Assembly: GCA_017407835.1 (NCBI GenBank)
Contig: JAFQVV010000008.1
Coordinates: 24,264-88,263 of the forward strand
DNA: 64,000 nucleotides
Reading direction: 5' to 3'
DNA from: Clostridia bacterium
GTDB taxonomy: Bacteria; Bacillota; Clostridia; Oscillospirales; CAG-272
Part shown: in pieces, positions 25,759 to 33,585 of the stretch
How positions within the stretch are numbered: the first letter of the stretch is position 1
Layout: each line of letters starts with the position of its first letter
Program-made: the position numbers and the translations under genes
Notes under the pieces: model-generated
Seen by the model: only the letters and a program-made list of their open reading frames with translations
Databases searched by the model: none
Told to the model about the DNA's origin: nothing

Positions 25759-26730
25759 GTGAATGAACGAAAGTGGTATCGAAAGATATTCATGGTTTTA
25801 ATCGTGGTTGTATTTTCTCCCTTTATTATCACAGGTATTATCATCTGCGGAATTGCTGCCTTGTTTCAAATACCAAACAACAAAAAAGAATACAAAAATT
25901 CTCGATACTATGCAGATTTCAATCAAACGTTTATGACAAGCATTCTGTTCTCTCCGCAATATCGTTTTTACAATTCCGCCAAGAGACGCAATCTGCCTTT
26001 GCACTATATCAAACAAGAGTCAAACGGTTTTGAATATTTTATCTATAACGATACTATTTACATTTTCCCTGATTTTAATCAAATAGATCTCAACGAGGAA
26101 GAAACCAAATGGCAAGTGGATTATGATGGCAATTGGAATTCTTTTGATGAATGCTATGCAAATTTGCTTGCTAAATTAGAAAGGACATATGATTATCCTG
26201 TAAAGTTACTTGTTGAGAGAAATATGTTTCCCAAATTGAACTTAAACGATATAATGATTCCGGAATGTATTTTTATTACTTGGAATTATGAAAATACATT
26301 TGAAAATGAAGATTCTGCGTTAAAAATGGTTATCCCGAAAAGTTCTAAAGAACTCTATGATATGATGCTGCAAACACCGGATCTGTGCGGCAAATTTGAA
26401 CTCGCCAAAAACAATGGAAATATCGTGTGGAATGTCCATAAAAATATTAGAATTCAAATCAGTGTGAATACAGAAGATTGCTATCTCGGTGTAAACAAAA
26501 TGCTTTTCGGGAGAATTGAAAGCAGTATCATGCATTGGCATCCCACAATATTTGAAATTTACGACGAGGTTTGCAAAATCGGCAAGCGCGGAAATGTTTT
26601 AGTTCTTCGTTCAACTTGGATCGGTAGCACTTTGCTGTACGCAGGCACAAAAGACAATTGTCCTTATCTCCCAAACCAAAAGTATTTGTTCGGAAAATAC
26701 TACTATTTAGAGGCGAATTGTATTACATAA
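25759..26730 (+). CDS. Hypothetical membrane-anchored protein, low GC
   Basis: The protein has 323 residues from a GTG at 25759 behind AAGGAGG; the nearby ATG is out of frame. One transmembrane segment spans about residues 10-33 (VLIVVVFSPFIITGIIIC). A large soluble domain follows, rich in aromatic and acidic residues (DFNQIDLNEEETKWQVDYDG, DEVCKIGKRGNVLVLRS). No family was recognised. AT-rich codon use and matching flanking repeats link it to the preceding gene as a cassette-like unit. An immunity or toxin-neutralising role is only suggested by context. Confidence 0.65.
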   Translation: MNERKWYRKIFMVLIVVVFSPFIITGIIICGIAALFQIPNNKKEYKNSRYYADFNQTFMTSILFSPQYRFYNSAKRRNLPLHYIKQESNGFEYFIYNDTIYIFPDFNQIDLNEEETKWQVDYDGNWNSFDECYANLLAKLERTYDYPVKLLVERNMFPKLNLNDIMIPECIFITWNYENTFENEDSALKMVIPKSSKELYDMMLQTPDLCGKFELAKNNGNIVWNVHKNIRIQISVNTEDCYLGVNKMLFGRIESSIMHWHPTIFEIYDEVCKIGKRGNVLVLRSTWIGSTLLYAGTKDNCPYLPNQKYLFGKYYYLEANCIT

Positions 26731-26731
26731 A

Positions 26732-26800
26732 ATTCGTTTGCAAGCATGGCATTGCCCCTCGGAAGATAGCGGTCAAGTGCAACCCCCATCATCGCCAAGG
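26732..26800 (+). repeat. Cassette tail repeat 2 (69 bp)
   Basis: This is the second copy of the tail repeat, beginning one base after the stop codon of the 323-residue gene. It is followed, as in copy 1, by a CATCTAAAT element (26831) and a terminator. Confidence 0.85.
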
Positions 26801-26854
26801 TATTCGTGTATTCGTTGCAAAATAAATGTACATCTAAATCAAACATACATCCCC

Positions 26855-26886
26855 AAAATCCGAAAGCATAGGCTTTCGGATTTTTC
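26855..26886 (+). terminator. Terminator after cassette gene 2
   Basis: AATCCGAAAGC and GCTTTCGGATT form an 11-bp stem followed by TTTT. Confidence 0.85.
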
Positions 26887-26925
26887 CTTTGTGGGCAGCG
26901 ATTCGCTCGGTGCGAGAAGATACGG

Positions 26926-26954
26926 TTGATTTTTGACCGAAAGTATGCTATGAT
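26926..26954 (+). promoter_or_regulatory. Promoter for the SUKH-family gene
   Basis: TTGATT and TATGAT are separated by 17 bases, 23 bases before the start codon. The upstream sequence does not carry the cassette promoter repeat. Confidence 0.6.
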
Positions 26955-26977
26955 AGATACAGAAAGGCGGTGTTTTC

Positions 26978-27553
26978 ATGGACAATTACGCGATGATTGA
27001 AAAATTGAAGGCGGTGGGCGTTCAGTTTGCGGATGGGCTTTCCCAAGCGCAAATTACCAATATTGAAGAAGCTTTTCAATTTCATTTCCCCAAGGAGATT
27101 TCGGCATTTTTGTCTTGTGCCTATCCTGTCGGCGCAAATTTCTTTGATTATCGAGATACATCTCCGAGCAATATCCGTTTTTTCAACGAGTTTCAACAAA
27201 ACATAAAAGAAACATTTCTCTTTGACATTGAGCATGACGCCGATTGGTTACAGTATTTGCTGGAAGAAGCTTTAGGTACGTTTTCAGAGATAAACACCTT
27301 CAAAGATGCGGTCCTCCGGGCTTTGGAAGACAGTCCTCGATTGATTCCTTTTTACGCGCATCGCTGCTTTTTGGACGGCATGGACGGGATGCCCATCATC
27401 TCCTTCTGGCAGGCTGTAGATACCGTATTCTACGGCTCTGATTTTGAAAATTATCTGGAAAATGAATTTCTGACGCCCGACCATCAGCACAAGCTCGGTG
27501 AGATTTCGGACAACATGAAAAATACGGGAATTTGGTATCACATTATATGGTAA
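26978..27553 (+). CDS. SMI1/KNR4 (SUKH) family protein
   Basis: The 191-residue soluble protein has the SUKH-1 pattern near its N-terminus: LSQAQITNIEEAFQFHFPKE followed by ISAFLSCAYPVG, then FFDYRDTSP. The C-terminal half has the expected aromatic block around FWQAVDTVFYGSDFENYLE. In bacteria, SUKH proteins commonly act as immunity proteins that bind and block nuclease toxins of contact-dependent or polymorphic toxin systems. No toxin gene is present in the window, so it may be an orphan immunity gene. GC content is lower than in neighbours, and RBS AAAGGCGG supports the start. Confidence 0.8.
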   Translation: MDNYAMIEKLKAVGVQFADGLSQAQITNIEEAFQFHFPKEISAFLSCAYPVGANFFDYRDTSPSNIRFFNEFQQNIKETFLFDIEHDADWLQYLLEEALGTFSEINTFKDAVLRALEDSPRLIPFYAHRCFLDGMDGMPIISFWQAVDTVFYGSDFENYLENEFLTPDHQHKLGEISDNMKNTGIWYHIIW

Positions 27554-27617
27554 ATATTTGCACCTCCCTCGCCTGTGAAGGGGTGCGCGCAAATTCAGCA
27601 GAAAGGACAACACACCG

Positions 27618-28907
27618 ATGAAAACAAAGCTCTCCTCCGAATTTTGGTTTACGCTGACTCTCTTCAGCCTGATCGGACAGATTGCCTGGGTGGTTGAGAA
27701 TATGTATCTCAACGTCTTTATCTACAAGATGTTCCGCGCATCCGCTGCCGATATTTCGGCGATGGTTGCTGCCAGTGCCGTTGCGGCAACCCTGACCACC
27801 GTACTGATCGGCGCGCTCTCGGATAAACTGGGACGGCGAAAGGTATTCATGTGCGGGGGCTACATCCTCTGGGGACTCTCAATTTTGGGCTTCATCCTGC
27901 TGCGCGAGGACATCATCGGCGCCCTCTTTCCTATGGCTGCTTCGGTTTCGGCGGTGGGGGTGACGCTGGTGATCGTACTCGACTGTGTGATGACCTTCTT
28001 TGGTTCGACCGCCAACGATGCCGCCTTCAACGCCTGGCTGACCGACAGCACCGATGCCACCAACCGCGGCGCCGCCGAGGGCATCAACGCCATGATGCCG
28101 CTGGTGGCAATTCTCGCCGTGTTCGGCGGATTTATGGCATTTGATCTCGATCTGCCCGGGAGCTGGAGCGCGATCTTTGCCATCATCGGCGGCGTTGTGC
28201 TTGCGGTGGGCATCATCGGCTGCTTTGTCATCAAAGAGCCGCCGCTTACCCCTGCTGCCGATGGCTATCTGCGCACGGTTGTCCACGGATTTCTGCCCTC
28301 CACCGTGCGTGCCAACGCCCCACTTTATCTGTATTTGATCGCCTTTGTCGTCTTCAACATCTCCATTCAGATCTTCATGCCCTACCTCATCCTCTACTAC
28401 GAGGTTTCGCTTGGGATGGAGAACTACGTCTTTATCATGGCACCTGCCATTCTTCTGGCGTCGGCAGTGACGGCCCTCTGGGGCAAGGTTTATGACCGAC
28501 GGGGCTTTGCCCCCTCGATGTGGTGCGCGCTGATCTGGCTGATCACGGGATATGTTTTGCTCTATTGTTTCCGCTCGACCCTCTTCGTTTTCATTGGTTC
28601 GCTGCTGATGATGTGCGGCTATTTGGCGGGCATGGCGGTTTTCGGGGCGAAGATCCGCGATCTGACTCCCGTGGGCAAGGCAGGGATGTTTCAAGGTGTG
28701 CGCATCTGTGCGCAAGTTCTCCTGCCCGGTGTGATCGGTCCGTTTATCGGCAAGACGGTACTGGCGGGGGCGGAAATGATCGTCAACAGCGACGGCACCG
28801 AGTCCTTTATCCCCAACGCCAACATTTTCTCCGCCGCACTGGCGGCTGCGGTTCTGCTCTGCATTCTGCTGCCCGTCTTCGGCAAGTTTTCCCGCCGTCA
28901 GGGGTGA
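27618..28907 (+). CDS. Major facilitator superfamily transporter
   Basis: The 429-residue protein has about twelve hydrophobic segments and the MFS loop 2-3 signature GALSDKLGRRKVF at about 68-80. The half-repeat loop GKVYDRRGFAP is near 290. AAAGGACAA precedes the ATG. It returns to the high-GC composition of the genome core, marking the right edge of the accessory island. Substrate is unknown; the sequence resembles sugar or drug permeases of Clostridia without distinguishing them. A long perfect terminator follows. Confidence 0.85.
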   Translation: MKTKLSSEFWFTLTLFSLIGQIAWVVENMYLNVFIYKMFRASAADISAMVAASAVAATLTTVLIGALSDKLGRRKVFMCGGYILWGLSILGFILLREDIIGALFPMAASVSAVGVTLVIVLDCVMTFFGSTANDAAFNAWLTDSTDATNRGAAEGINAMMPLVAILAVFGGFMAFDLDLPGSWSAIFAIIGGVVLAVGIIGCFVIKEPPLTPAADGYLRTVVHGFLPSTVRANAPLYLYLIAFVVFNISIQIFMPYLILYYEVSLGMENYVFIMAPAILLASAVTALWGKVYDRRGFAPSMWCALIWLITGYVLLYCFRSTLFVFIGSLLMMCGYLAGMAVFGAKIRDLTPVGKAGMFQGVRICAQVLLPGVIGPFIGKTVLAGAEMIVNSDGTESFIPNANIFSAALAAAVLLCILLPVFGKFSRRQG

Positions 28908-28927
28908 CGGTGCCGCGGAGGGTGCAT

Positions 28928-28975
28928 AAACAAACAAGAGGTGCTGCGCCATTGCGCAGCACCTCTTGTTTGTTT
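28928..28975. terminator. Bidirectional intrinsic terminator
   Basis: The arms 28928-28949 and 28954-28975 are a perfect 22-bp inverted repeat around CATT, with A-rich and T-rich ends. It separates the MFS gene from the converging feo operon and serves both strands. Confidence 0.92.
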
Positions 28976-28999
28976 TGCTATGATTGGCGGAAAATCCCC

Positions 29000-29221
29000 T
29001 TACCGATTATCCTGTTTGACCTGCTCGGGAGAGGATGTCTCCTCAATGGGCTTGCTCTCGCTGCAGCAACAGCTGCAGGCAGAGCAGCTGCCGCAATGCC
29101 CGCCCGCCGAGCAAGAATGCTTTCCCTGCCGCCGTGAACGGATCTCATGGACGACGATCACCACAAAGATGATTGCCACGATAGCCGCCACGATGAGGGT
29201 TGGAAGATTGGGAATATTCAT
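29000..29221 (-). CDS. FeoB-associated Cys-rich membrane protein
   Basis: The product has 73 residues from the ATG at 29221 behind AAAGGAG. One N-terminal transmembrane helix (TLIVAAIVAIIFVVIVV) is followed by a short cytoplasmic tail with nine Cys (HSCSAGGHCGSCSACSCCC). This is the usual small partner encoded after feoB in Firmicutes, possibly handling Fe(II) at the transporter exit. It is the last gene of the feo operon, 27 bases after feoB. Confidence 0.85.
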   Translation of the reverse strand: MNIPNLPTLIVAAIVAIIFVVIVVHEIRSRRQGKHSCSAGGHCGSCSACSCCCSESKPIEETSSPEQVKQDNR

Positions 29222-29248
29222 GGAAACTCCTTTCCGACAAACCAAAGA

Positions 29249-31396
29249 TTATTTCAGTTCGTACTTGTTCTTTCTGAACAGCAGGTAGAGCAGGCCGATA
29301 AGGACTGCCGCCGCGGGGATAAGCCAGAGGGTGAATCCACCGGTAAAGAGCACACCGAACTGGTAAACGATGATCGAGATAGCATAGGCAAAGCCCGTCA
29401 TCCAGCCGATTGCCGCCCATGTCCACTTGGCGCTGTTCATCTCGCGTCTGATTGCACCGACCGCAGCAAAGCAGGGTGCGCAGAGCAGGTTGAAGATCAT
29501 GAAGGAGAAGGCAGATAGCTTACTGCCCCCAAAGAACTCCTGACCGATGATGGACAGGCTGGAATCCATACTCTCAACGGCGCCCATTGCCCAGTCGGCA
29601 TCTGCCATTGACGACAGCGCACCGAACGAGCCGACAACTTCCTCTTTTGCGACAAGACCCAGTACGGTGGCAACAGCTGCCTGCCAACGACCAAAGCCCA
29701 ACGGGACAAAGAGGAATGCAATAACCGAGCCGAGCACCTCGAGGATCGACGCACCGCCAACCTCCTCGGTGATGTAGTGGAAGCCGCCCTCAAAGGAGAG
29801 GCTGTTGAGCACCCAGATCAGGATGCCTGCCGCCACGATGACTGTTCCCGCGCGCTTGATGAAGGACCAGCCGCGCTCCCATGTCGTGCGCAGTACATTG
29901 GCAGGAATGGGGGCATGATAGGCGGGAAGCTCCATGACAAAGGGGGCGGGTTTGCCGGCGAATGCCTTGAACTTCTTGAGAATAATGCCCGAGACAACAA
30001 CCGCCGCGATGCCGACGAAATAGGCGAGTGTTGCGACCCACGCGCCGCCATCGAAGAGGGCGGCTGCAATCAGCCCGACGATGGGGGTCTTGGCGCCGCA
30101 GACCATGAAGCCGGTGGTCATGACGGTGATCTTGCGGTCACGCTCCGACTCGATGGTGCGGGATGCCATGATGCCGGGGACACCGCAGCCCGTTGCGACC
30201 AGCATGGGGATAAAGGACTTGCCCGACAGACCAAACTTGCGGAAGAGACGATCCATGACGAACGCAACGCGGGACATATACCCGCAGTCCTCAAGCAGAG
30301 ACAGCAAAAGAAAGAGGATGAGCATCTGCGGCACAAAGCCGAGGACGGCACCGACACCGCCGATGATTCCGTCGGCGATCAGGCTGACCAGCCATTCGGC
30401 GCAGCCGATCTGCTCAAGCATCCCGGTTACCCACGGAATAATCCACTCGCCGAAGAGGGTATCGTTCATAAATCCAACCGTCCAGTCGCCCACCGTTCCA
30501 ATGGAGAGGGTATACACCAGCCACATCACCACTGCAAAAATAGGCAGGGCAAGAATTCGATTGGTCACGACCAGATCGATCTTATCGGAGACGGACAATC
30601 TTCCGGGGTTTTTCTTTTTGTAACAACGTCCCATAAGGGCGGTGATGTAATCATATCGCTCGTTGATGATAATCGACACGGCATCATCGTCCTTCTCGGA
30701 TTCAACGTCGGCGATATCCACTTCGATATGTTCAAGCAGCGTCTGCGGCAGATTCAGCTGCTCAATCACCTTCTCATCCCGCTCGAAGAGCTTGACGGCG
30801 TACCAGCGCTGCTGCTCCTCGGGCAATCCGTGGACAGCCGCCTCCTCCAGATGCGCGATGGCGTGCTCCACCGCCCCAGAGAAGATGTGACGATGAGTGA
30901 GCTGTCCCGCTTTTGCTGCCTCGATGGCAGCATCCGCCGCCTCGATGATGCCGTCTCCTTTCAGCGCGGAGATTTCGACCACCCGACAACCAAGCGCTTT
31001 CGCCAGCTCATCGGTGTTGATGTTGTCCCCGTTTTTGCGCACAACGTCCATCATGTTGATGGCAATCACCATGGGGATGCCCAGCTCTGCTAACTGTGTC
31101 GTAAGATAGAGATTTCGCTCGAGGTTGGTGCCGTCCACAATATTGAGAATGGCATCGGGGCGCTCGCCGACCAAATAATTTCTGGCGACCACCTCCTCCG
31201 GGGTAAACGGTGAGAGCGAATAAATGCCGGGCAGGTCGGTCACGATGATCTCATCATTTTTCTTGAGTTTGCCCTCTTTTTTCTCGACCGTGACACCCGG
31301 CCAGTTGCCGACATACTGATTAGAGCCGGTCAGTACATTGAACAGCGTTGTTTTTCCGCTGTTCGGATTGCCTGCCAGCGCAATACGCATAGACAT
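29249..31396 (-). CDS. feoB: Ferrous iron transport protein B
   Basis: The 715-residue protein has an N-terminal G domain: G1 GNPNSGKTT at about 9-17, G3 DLPGIYSL and G4 NMMD. An helical spacer follows to about 260, then a membrane domain with paired Gate motifs. LVATGCGVPGIMASRTI carries the conserved Cys of the first gate and LLCAPCFAAVGAIRRE the second. It drives GTP-dependent Fe(II) uptake across the cytoplasmic membrane. feoA precedes it, with a gap of 90 bases that contains a TTAG-N6-CTAA operator-like site. Confidence 0.96.
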   Translation of the reverse strand: MSMRIALAGNPNSGKTTLFNVLTGSNQYVGNWPGVTVEKKEGKLKKNDEIIVTDLPGIYSLSPFTPEEVVARNYLVGERPDAILNIVDGTNLERNLYLTTQLAELGIPMVIAINMMDVVRKNGDNINTDELAKALGCRVVEISALKGDGIIEAADAAIEAAKAGQLTHRHIFSGAVEHAIAHLEEAAVHGLPEEQQRWYAVKLFERDEKVIEQLNLPQTLLEHIEVDIADVESEKDDDAVSIIINERYDYITALMGRCYKKKNPGRLSVSDKIDLVVTNRILALPIFAVVMWLVYTLSIGTVGDWTVGFMNDTLFGEWIIPWVTGMLEQIGCAEWLVSLIADGIIGGVGAVLGFVPQMLILFLLLSLLEDCGYMSRVAFVMDRLFRKFGLSGKSFIPMLVATGCGVPGIMASRTIESERDRKITVMTTGFMVCGAKTPIVGLIAAALFDGGAWVATLAYFVGIAAVVVSGIILKKFKAFAGKPAPFVMELPAYHAPIPANVLRTTWERGWSFIKRAGTVIVAAGILIWVLNSLSFEGGFHYITEEVGGASILEVLGSVIAFLFVPLGFGRWQAAVATVLGLVAKEEVVGSFGALSSMADADWAMGAVESMDSSLSIIGQEFFGGSKLSAFSFMIFNLLCAPCFAAVGAIRREMNSAKWTWAAIGWMTGFAYAISIIVYQFGVLFTGGFTLWLIPAAAVLIGLLYLLFRKNKYELK

Positions 31397-31420
31397 GATA
31401 AAAATCCTTCCTTTCAGGGG

Positions 31421-31434
31421 TTAGCATTAACTAA
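31421..31434. promoter_or_regulatory. Operator-like site between feoA and feoB
   Basis: TTAG-CATTAA-CTAA lies 25 bases upstream of feoB and matches the two sites before feoA (shared pattern TTAGCNNNNACTAAC). Confidence 0.6.
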
Positions 31435-31486
31435 CTCCATGTCTCAAAAATAAGGGGAGTCCAGTCTCCCGTGCAGCAGGGACAGA

Positions 31487-31708
31487 TTATTCAACCTCGA
31501 TCATATCGGCATCCGCCTTGCGCAGCGAAAGCTCGTATCCGCGAAGGGTAATCTCAATGGGATCGCCCAGCGGTGCGACCTTGCGTACATAGACCTCGGT
31601 TCCCCGCGTTAAGCCCATATCCATGATACGGCGCTTTACCGCACCTTCGCCATGCACCTTGACCACCTTTGCCTTGGCGCCGATTTTGGTCTGCTTGAGG
31701 GTTTTCAT
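31487..31708 (-). CDS. feoA: Ferrous iron transport protein A
   Basis: The 73-residue SH3-like protein (GAKAKVVKVHGEGAVKRRIMD, MGLTRGTEVYVRKVAPLGDP, LRGYELSLRKADADMIEV) matches FeoA along its length. The ATG at 31708 follows AAGGAGGAGC; the in-frame extension to 31741 lies in the leader. FeoA binds the FeoB G domain region and is needed for iron uptake. A consensus promoter with two operator-like sites lies upstream, suggesting iron-dependent repression. Confidence 0.93.
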   Translation of the reverse strand: MKTLKQTKIGAKAKVVKVHGEGAVKRRIMDMGLTRGTEVYVRKVAPLGDPIEITLRGYELSLRKADADMIEVE

Positions 31709-31772
31709 TGATCGCTCCTCCTTGATTTCGTATATCGGCATGGTTGATTTCCGGGAAAACGGAATGTATCAA

Positions 31773-31818
31773 TTAGCGCAGACTAACCGCAGATTGAAAA
31801 CCAATTAGCCGAGACTAA
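31773..31818. promoter_or_regulatory. Two operator-like sites upstream of feoA
   Basis: TTAGCGCAGACTAA (31773-31786) and TTAGCCGAGACTAA (31805-31818) are imperfect dyads of the form TTAG-N6-CTAA, 32 bases apart (about three helical turns). The second begins just downstream of the -10 box, where a repressor would block initiation. The half-site TTAG resembles DtxR/IdeR-type iron boxes; the regulator is inferred. Confidence 0.65.
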
Positions 31819-31822
31819 CTAT

Positions 31823-31851
31823 AGTATAGCGCAGACGGATTTATTTGTCAA
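31823..31851 (-). promoter_or_regulatory. Sigma-A promoter for feoAB
   Basis: Read leftward, TTGACA, 17 bases, TATACT. It is near-consensus and overlapped downstream by the operator pair. Confidence 0.85.
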
Positions 31852-31987
31852 CAGAAATTGGAAATTTTTTTATGTGTCCTGATCAGTTTCAGCAAATTTT
31901 CCAAGAAAAAGTAACACTGTTCGCCATTTTTCTATCCGAGTTGCACACAGGAAATGCGGAGGGAAACGGCAGTTTTTTTGCCGACAC

Positions 31988-32016
31988 TTTACAAACCTTC
32001 CCGTCGGGTGTATAAT
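31988..32016 (+). promoter_or_regulatory. Sigma-A promoter for a candidate ncRNA
   Basis: TTTACA and TATAAT are 17 bases apart. No ribosome site plus start codon follows before the terminator at 32156. Confidence 0.8.
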
Positions 32017-32022
32017 ATTTCA

Positions 32023-32192
32023 TTGGTTCCCCCGCGGGTTGGCTGCTCTGCTCCGCTGCTACCTTCATCTATTTCGCCCGCGCAAATCTGAGCAAAACGC
32101 TCCTGGTGGATTAACACGGGAATCTGTCCAAACCCTCGCCAAAACTTCCGATACAACAAACCGAGCGTCATGTGCTGACGCTCGGTTTTGTT
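32023..32192 (+). ncRNA. Candidate structured small RNA (6S-like form, class unconfirmed)
   Basis: A strong promoter and an intrinsic terminator (AAACCGAGCGTCA / TGACGCTCGGTTT, 32158-32187) bracket about 165 bases with no credible reading frame. The body folds on paper into a closing stem (32033-32042 with 32128-32138), a large one-sided bubble, and an interrupted apical stem. That apical stem is made of CCCG/CGGG, AATC/GATT and GAGC/GCTC around AAAAC. Stem-bubble-stem is the shape of 6S RNA, but no conserved 6S sequence could be confirmed by eye. Confidence 0.55.
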
Positions 32193-32210
32193 TTGCTTTG
32201 GTTATGAAAC

Positions 32211-32280
32211 GGGGGGAACTTTTTTGAAAAAAGTTTCCCCCAAGCCCCCTTCAAAAAACTTGCAAAAATAGGGATGGGGC
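32211..32280. repeat. Intergenic palindromic repeat, copy 5 (short)
   Basis: A GGGGGGAACTTTTTTG / AAAAAAGTTTCCCCC hairpin is followed by the CAAAAAACTTGCAAAA half. The GTTTGGGG block is missing. Confidence 0.7.
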
Positions 32281-32361
32281 AGTTTTCGGTGAAATCGTTG
32301 AAGGAATTGTGCCGGTAGGCAACATTGAGCATATCGAAGCAGACCACCGCACCGCCTGCGC

Positions 32362-33585
32362 TCATGCTTGGCCGAACAGGACAGCGAGATTGACCAGGAC
32401 CTGCACCATTTTTTCCATGGACTGCACCGAGATACACTCATGGATACCATGGAAGTTCATGCCGCCGGTGGAGAGGTTGGGGCAGGGGAGCCCTTCCCAG
32501 GAAAGTCGCGCACCGTCGGTGCCGCCGCGGATGGGCACGGTGATGGGGGCGACCCCCGCCTGGTCCATTGCTGCGCGGGCGCGGTCGATCAACTCCATGT
32601 GGGGCAGGATTTTTTCTTTCATATTATAGTAGCTGTCACGCATGGAAAGGGCAAAGGTGCCCTCGCCGTGGACGGCGTTGAGGTAATCCACCAGCCGTGC
32701 CACAAAGGCTTTGCGCGCCTCGAACTTTTCGCGGTCGTGGTCGCGGATGATCATACACACCTCGGCGTCGGTGGTGGTGGCATGGATATCGGTGACATGA
32801 TAGAAGCCCTCGTAGCCCTCGGTGTGGGCGGGTGTCTCGGCGGCGGGCATGGCGGCGACCAGCTCAGCCGCCAGCAGAGCGGCATTCTTCATCTTATTCT
32901 TCGCCGTGCCGGGGTGGATGTTGACACCCTTGATGGTGACAGTCGCCGACGCGGCGTTGAAGTTCTCGTATTCGATCTCGCCCAGCTCGCCCCCGTCCAC
33001 GGTATAGGCTGCCTTGGCGGCGAATTTACCGAAGGTGAAGTGGTCAGTCCCCCGTCCGATTTCCTCATCGGGGGTGAAGCAGACGGCGATGGTGGGATGG
33101 TGCAGCTGGGGGTGAGCCAGCAGATATTCGCAGGCGGTGATGATTTCCGCCACCCCCGCTTTATCGTCGGCGCCGAGCAGGGTGGTGCCGTCGGTGACGA
33201 TCAGCTCCTGCCCGACATAATGCTCGAGGAAAGGGAAAGCGGCGACAGAGATACACTCGCCGTTCCCGAGGGGGATATCGCCCCCTGTGTAGGAGAGGAT
33301 GCGGGGCTTTACTCCCTCACCCGAGACGTCGGGGGAGGTATCCATGTGGGCAATCAGTCCGATGGCAGGGAGATGTGCGCAGTCGGGGGAAGCGGGCAGG
33401 GTGGCGTAGACGTATCCCTGCCCGTCCATCTCGGCGTCGGCAAGACCGAGGGCGAGCAGCTCATCGACCAGCGCCGCCCCCAGCACCTTCTGTCCTGCCG
33501 TGGAGGGAACTGTCTCGGATGCTTCATCCGAGGTGGTGGCAAATTTCACATAGCGCAGGAAGCGCTCGGTTACGGTAGAAGGCAT
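32362..33585 (-). CDS. pepT: Peptidase T (tripeptide aminopeptidase)
   Basis: The 407-residue protein is an M20B metallopeptidase. Metal and catalytic motifs are in order: IAHMDTSPD near 82, LLGADDKAGVAE near 137, FTPDEEIGRGTDHF near 172, DGGELGEIEYENFNAA near 198 and the C-terminal IRGGTDGARLSWEG with final NFHGIHE. It removes N-terminal residues from tripeptides in the cytoplasm. The start codon overlaps the stop of the upstream PHP gene (TGATG), so translation is coupled. Confidence 0.95.
   Translation of the reverse strand: MPSTVTERFLRYVKFATTSDEASETVPSTAGQKVLGAALVDELLALGLADAEMDGQGYVYATLPASPDCAHLPAIGLIAHMDTSPDVSGEGVKPRILSYTGGDIPLGNGECISVAAFPFLEHYVGQELIVTDGTTLLGADDKAGVAEIITACEYLLAHPQLHHPTIAVCFTPDEEIGRGTDHFTFGKFAAKAAYTVDGGELGEIEYENFNAASATVTIKGVNIHPGTAKNKMKNAALLAAELVAAMPAAETPAHTEGYEGFYHVTDIHATTTDAEVCMIIRDHDREKFEARKAFVARLVDYLNAVHGEGTFALSMRDSYYNMKEKILPHMELIDRARAAMDQAGVAPITVPIRGGTDGARLSWEGLPCPNLSTGGMNFHGIHECISVQSMEKMVQVLVNLAVLFGQA

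Noticed and set aside
32023..32192. Firm assignment as 6S RNA
   Set aside because: Only the general shape fits; no conserved sequence could be verified without a covariance search.
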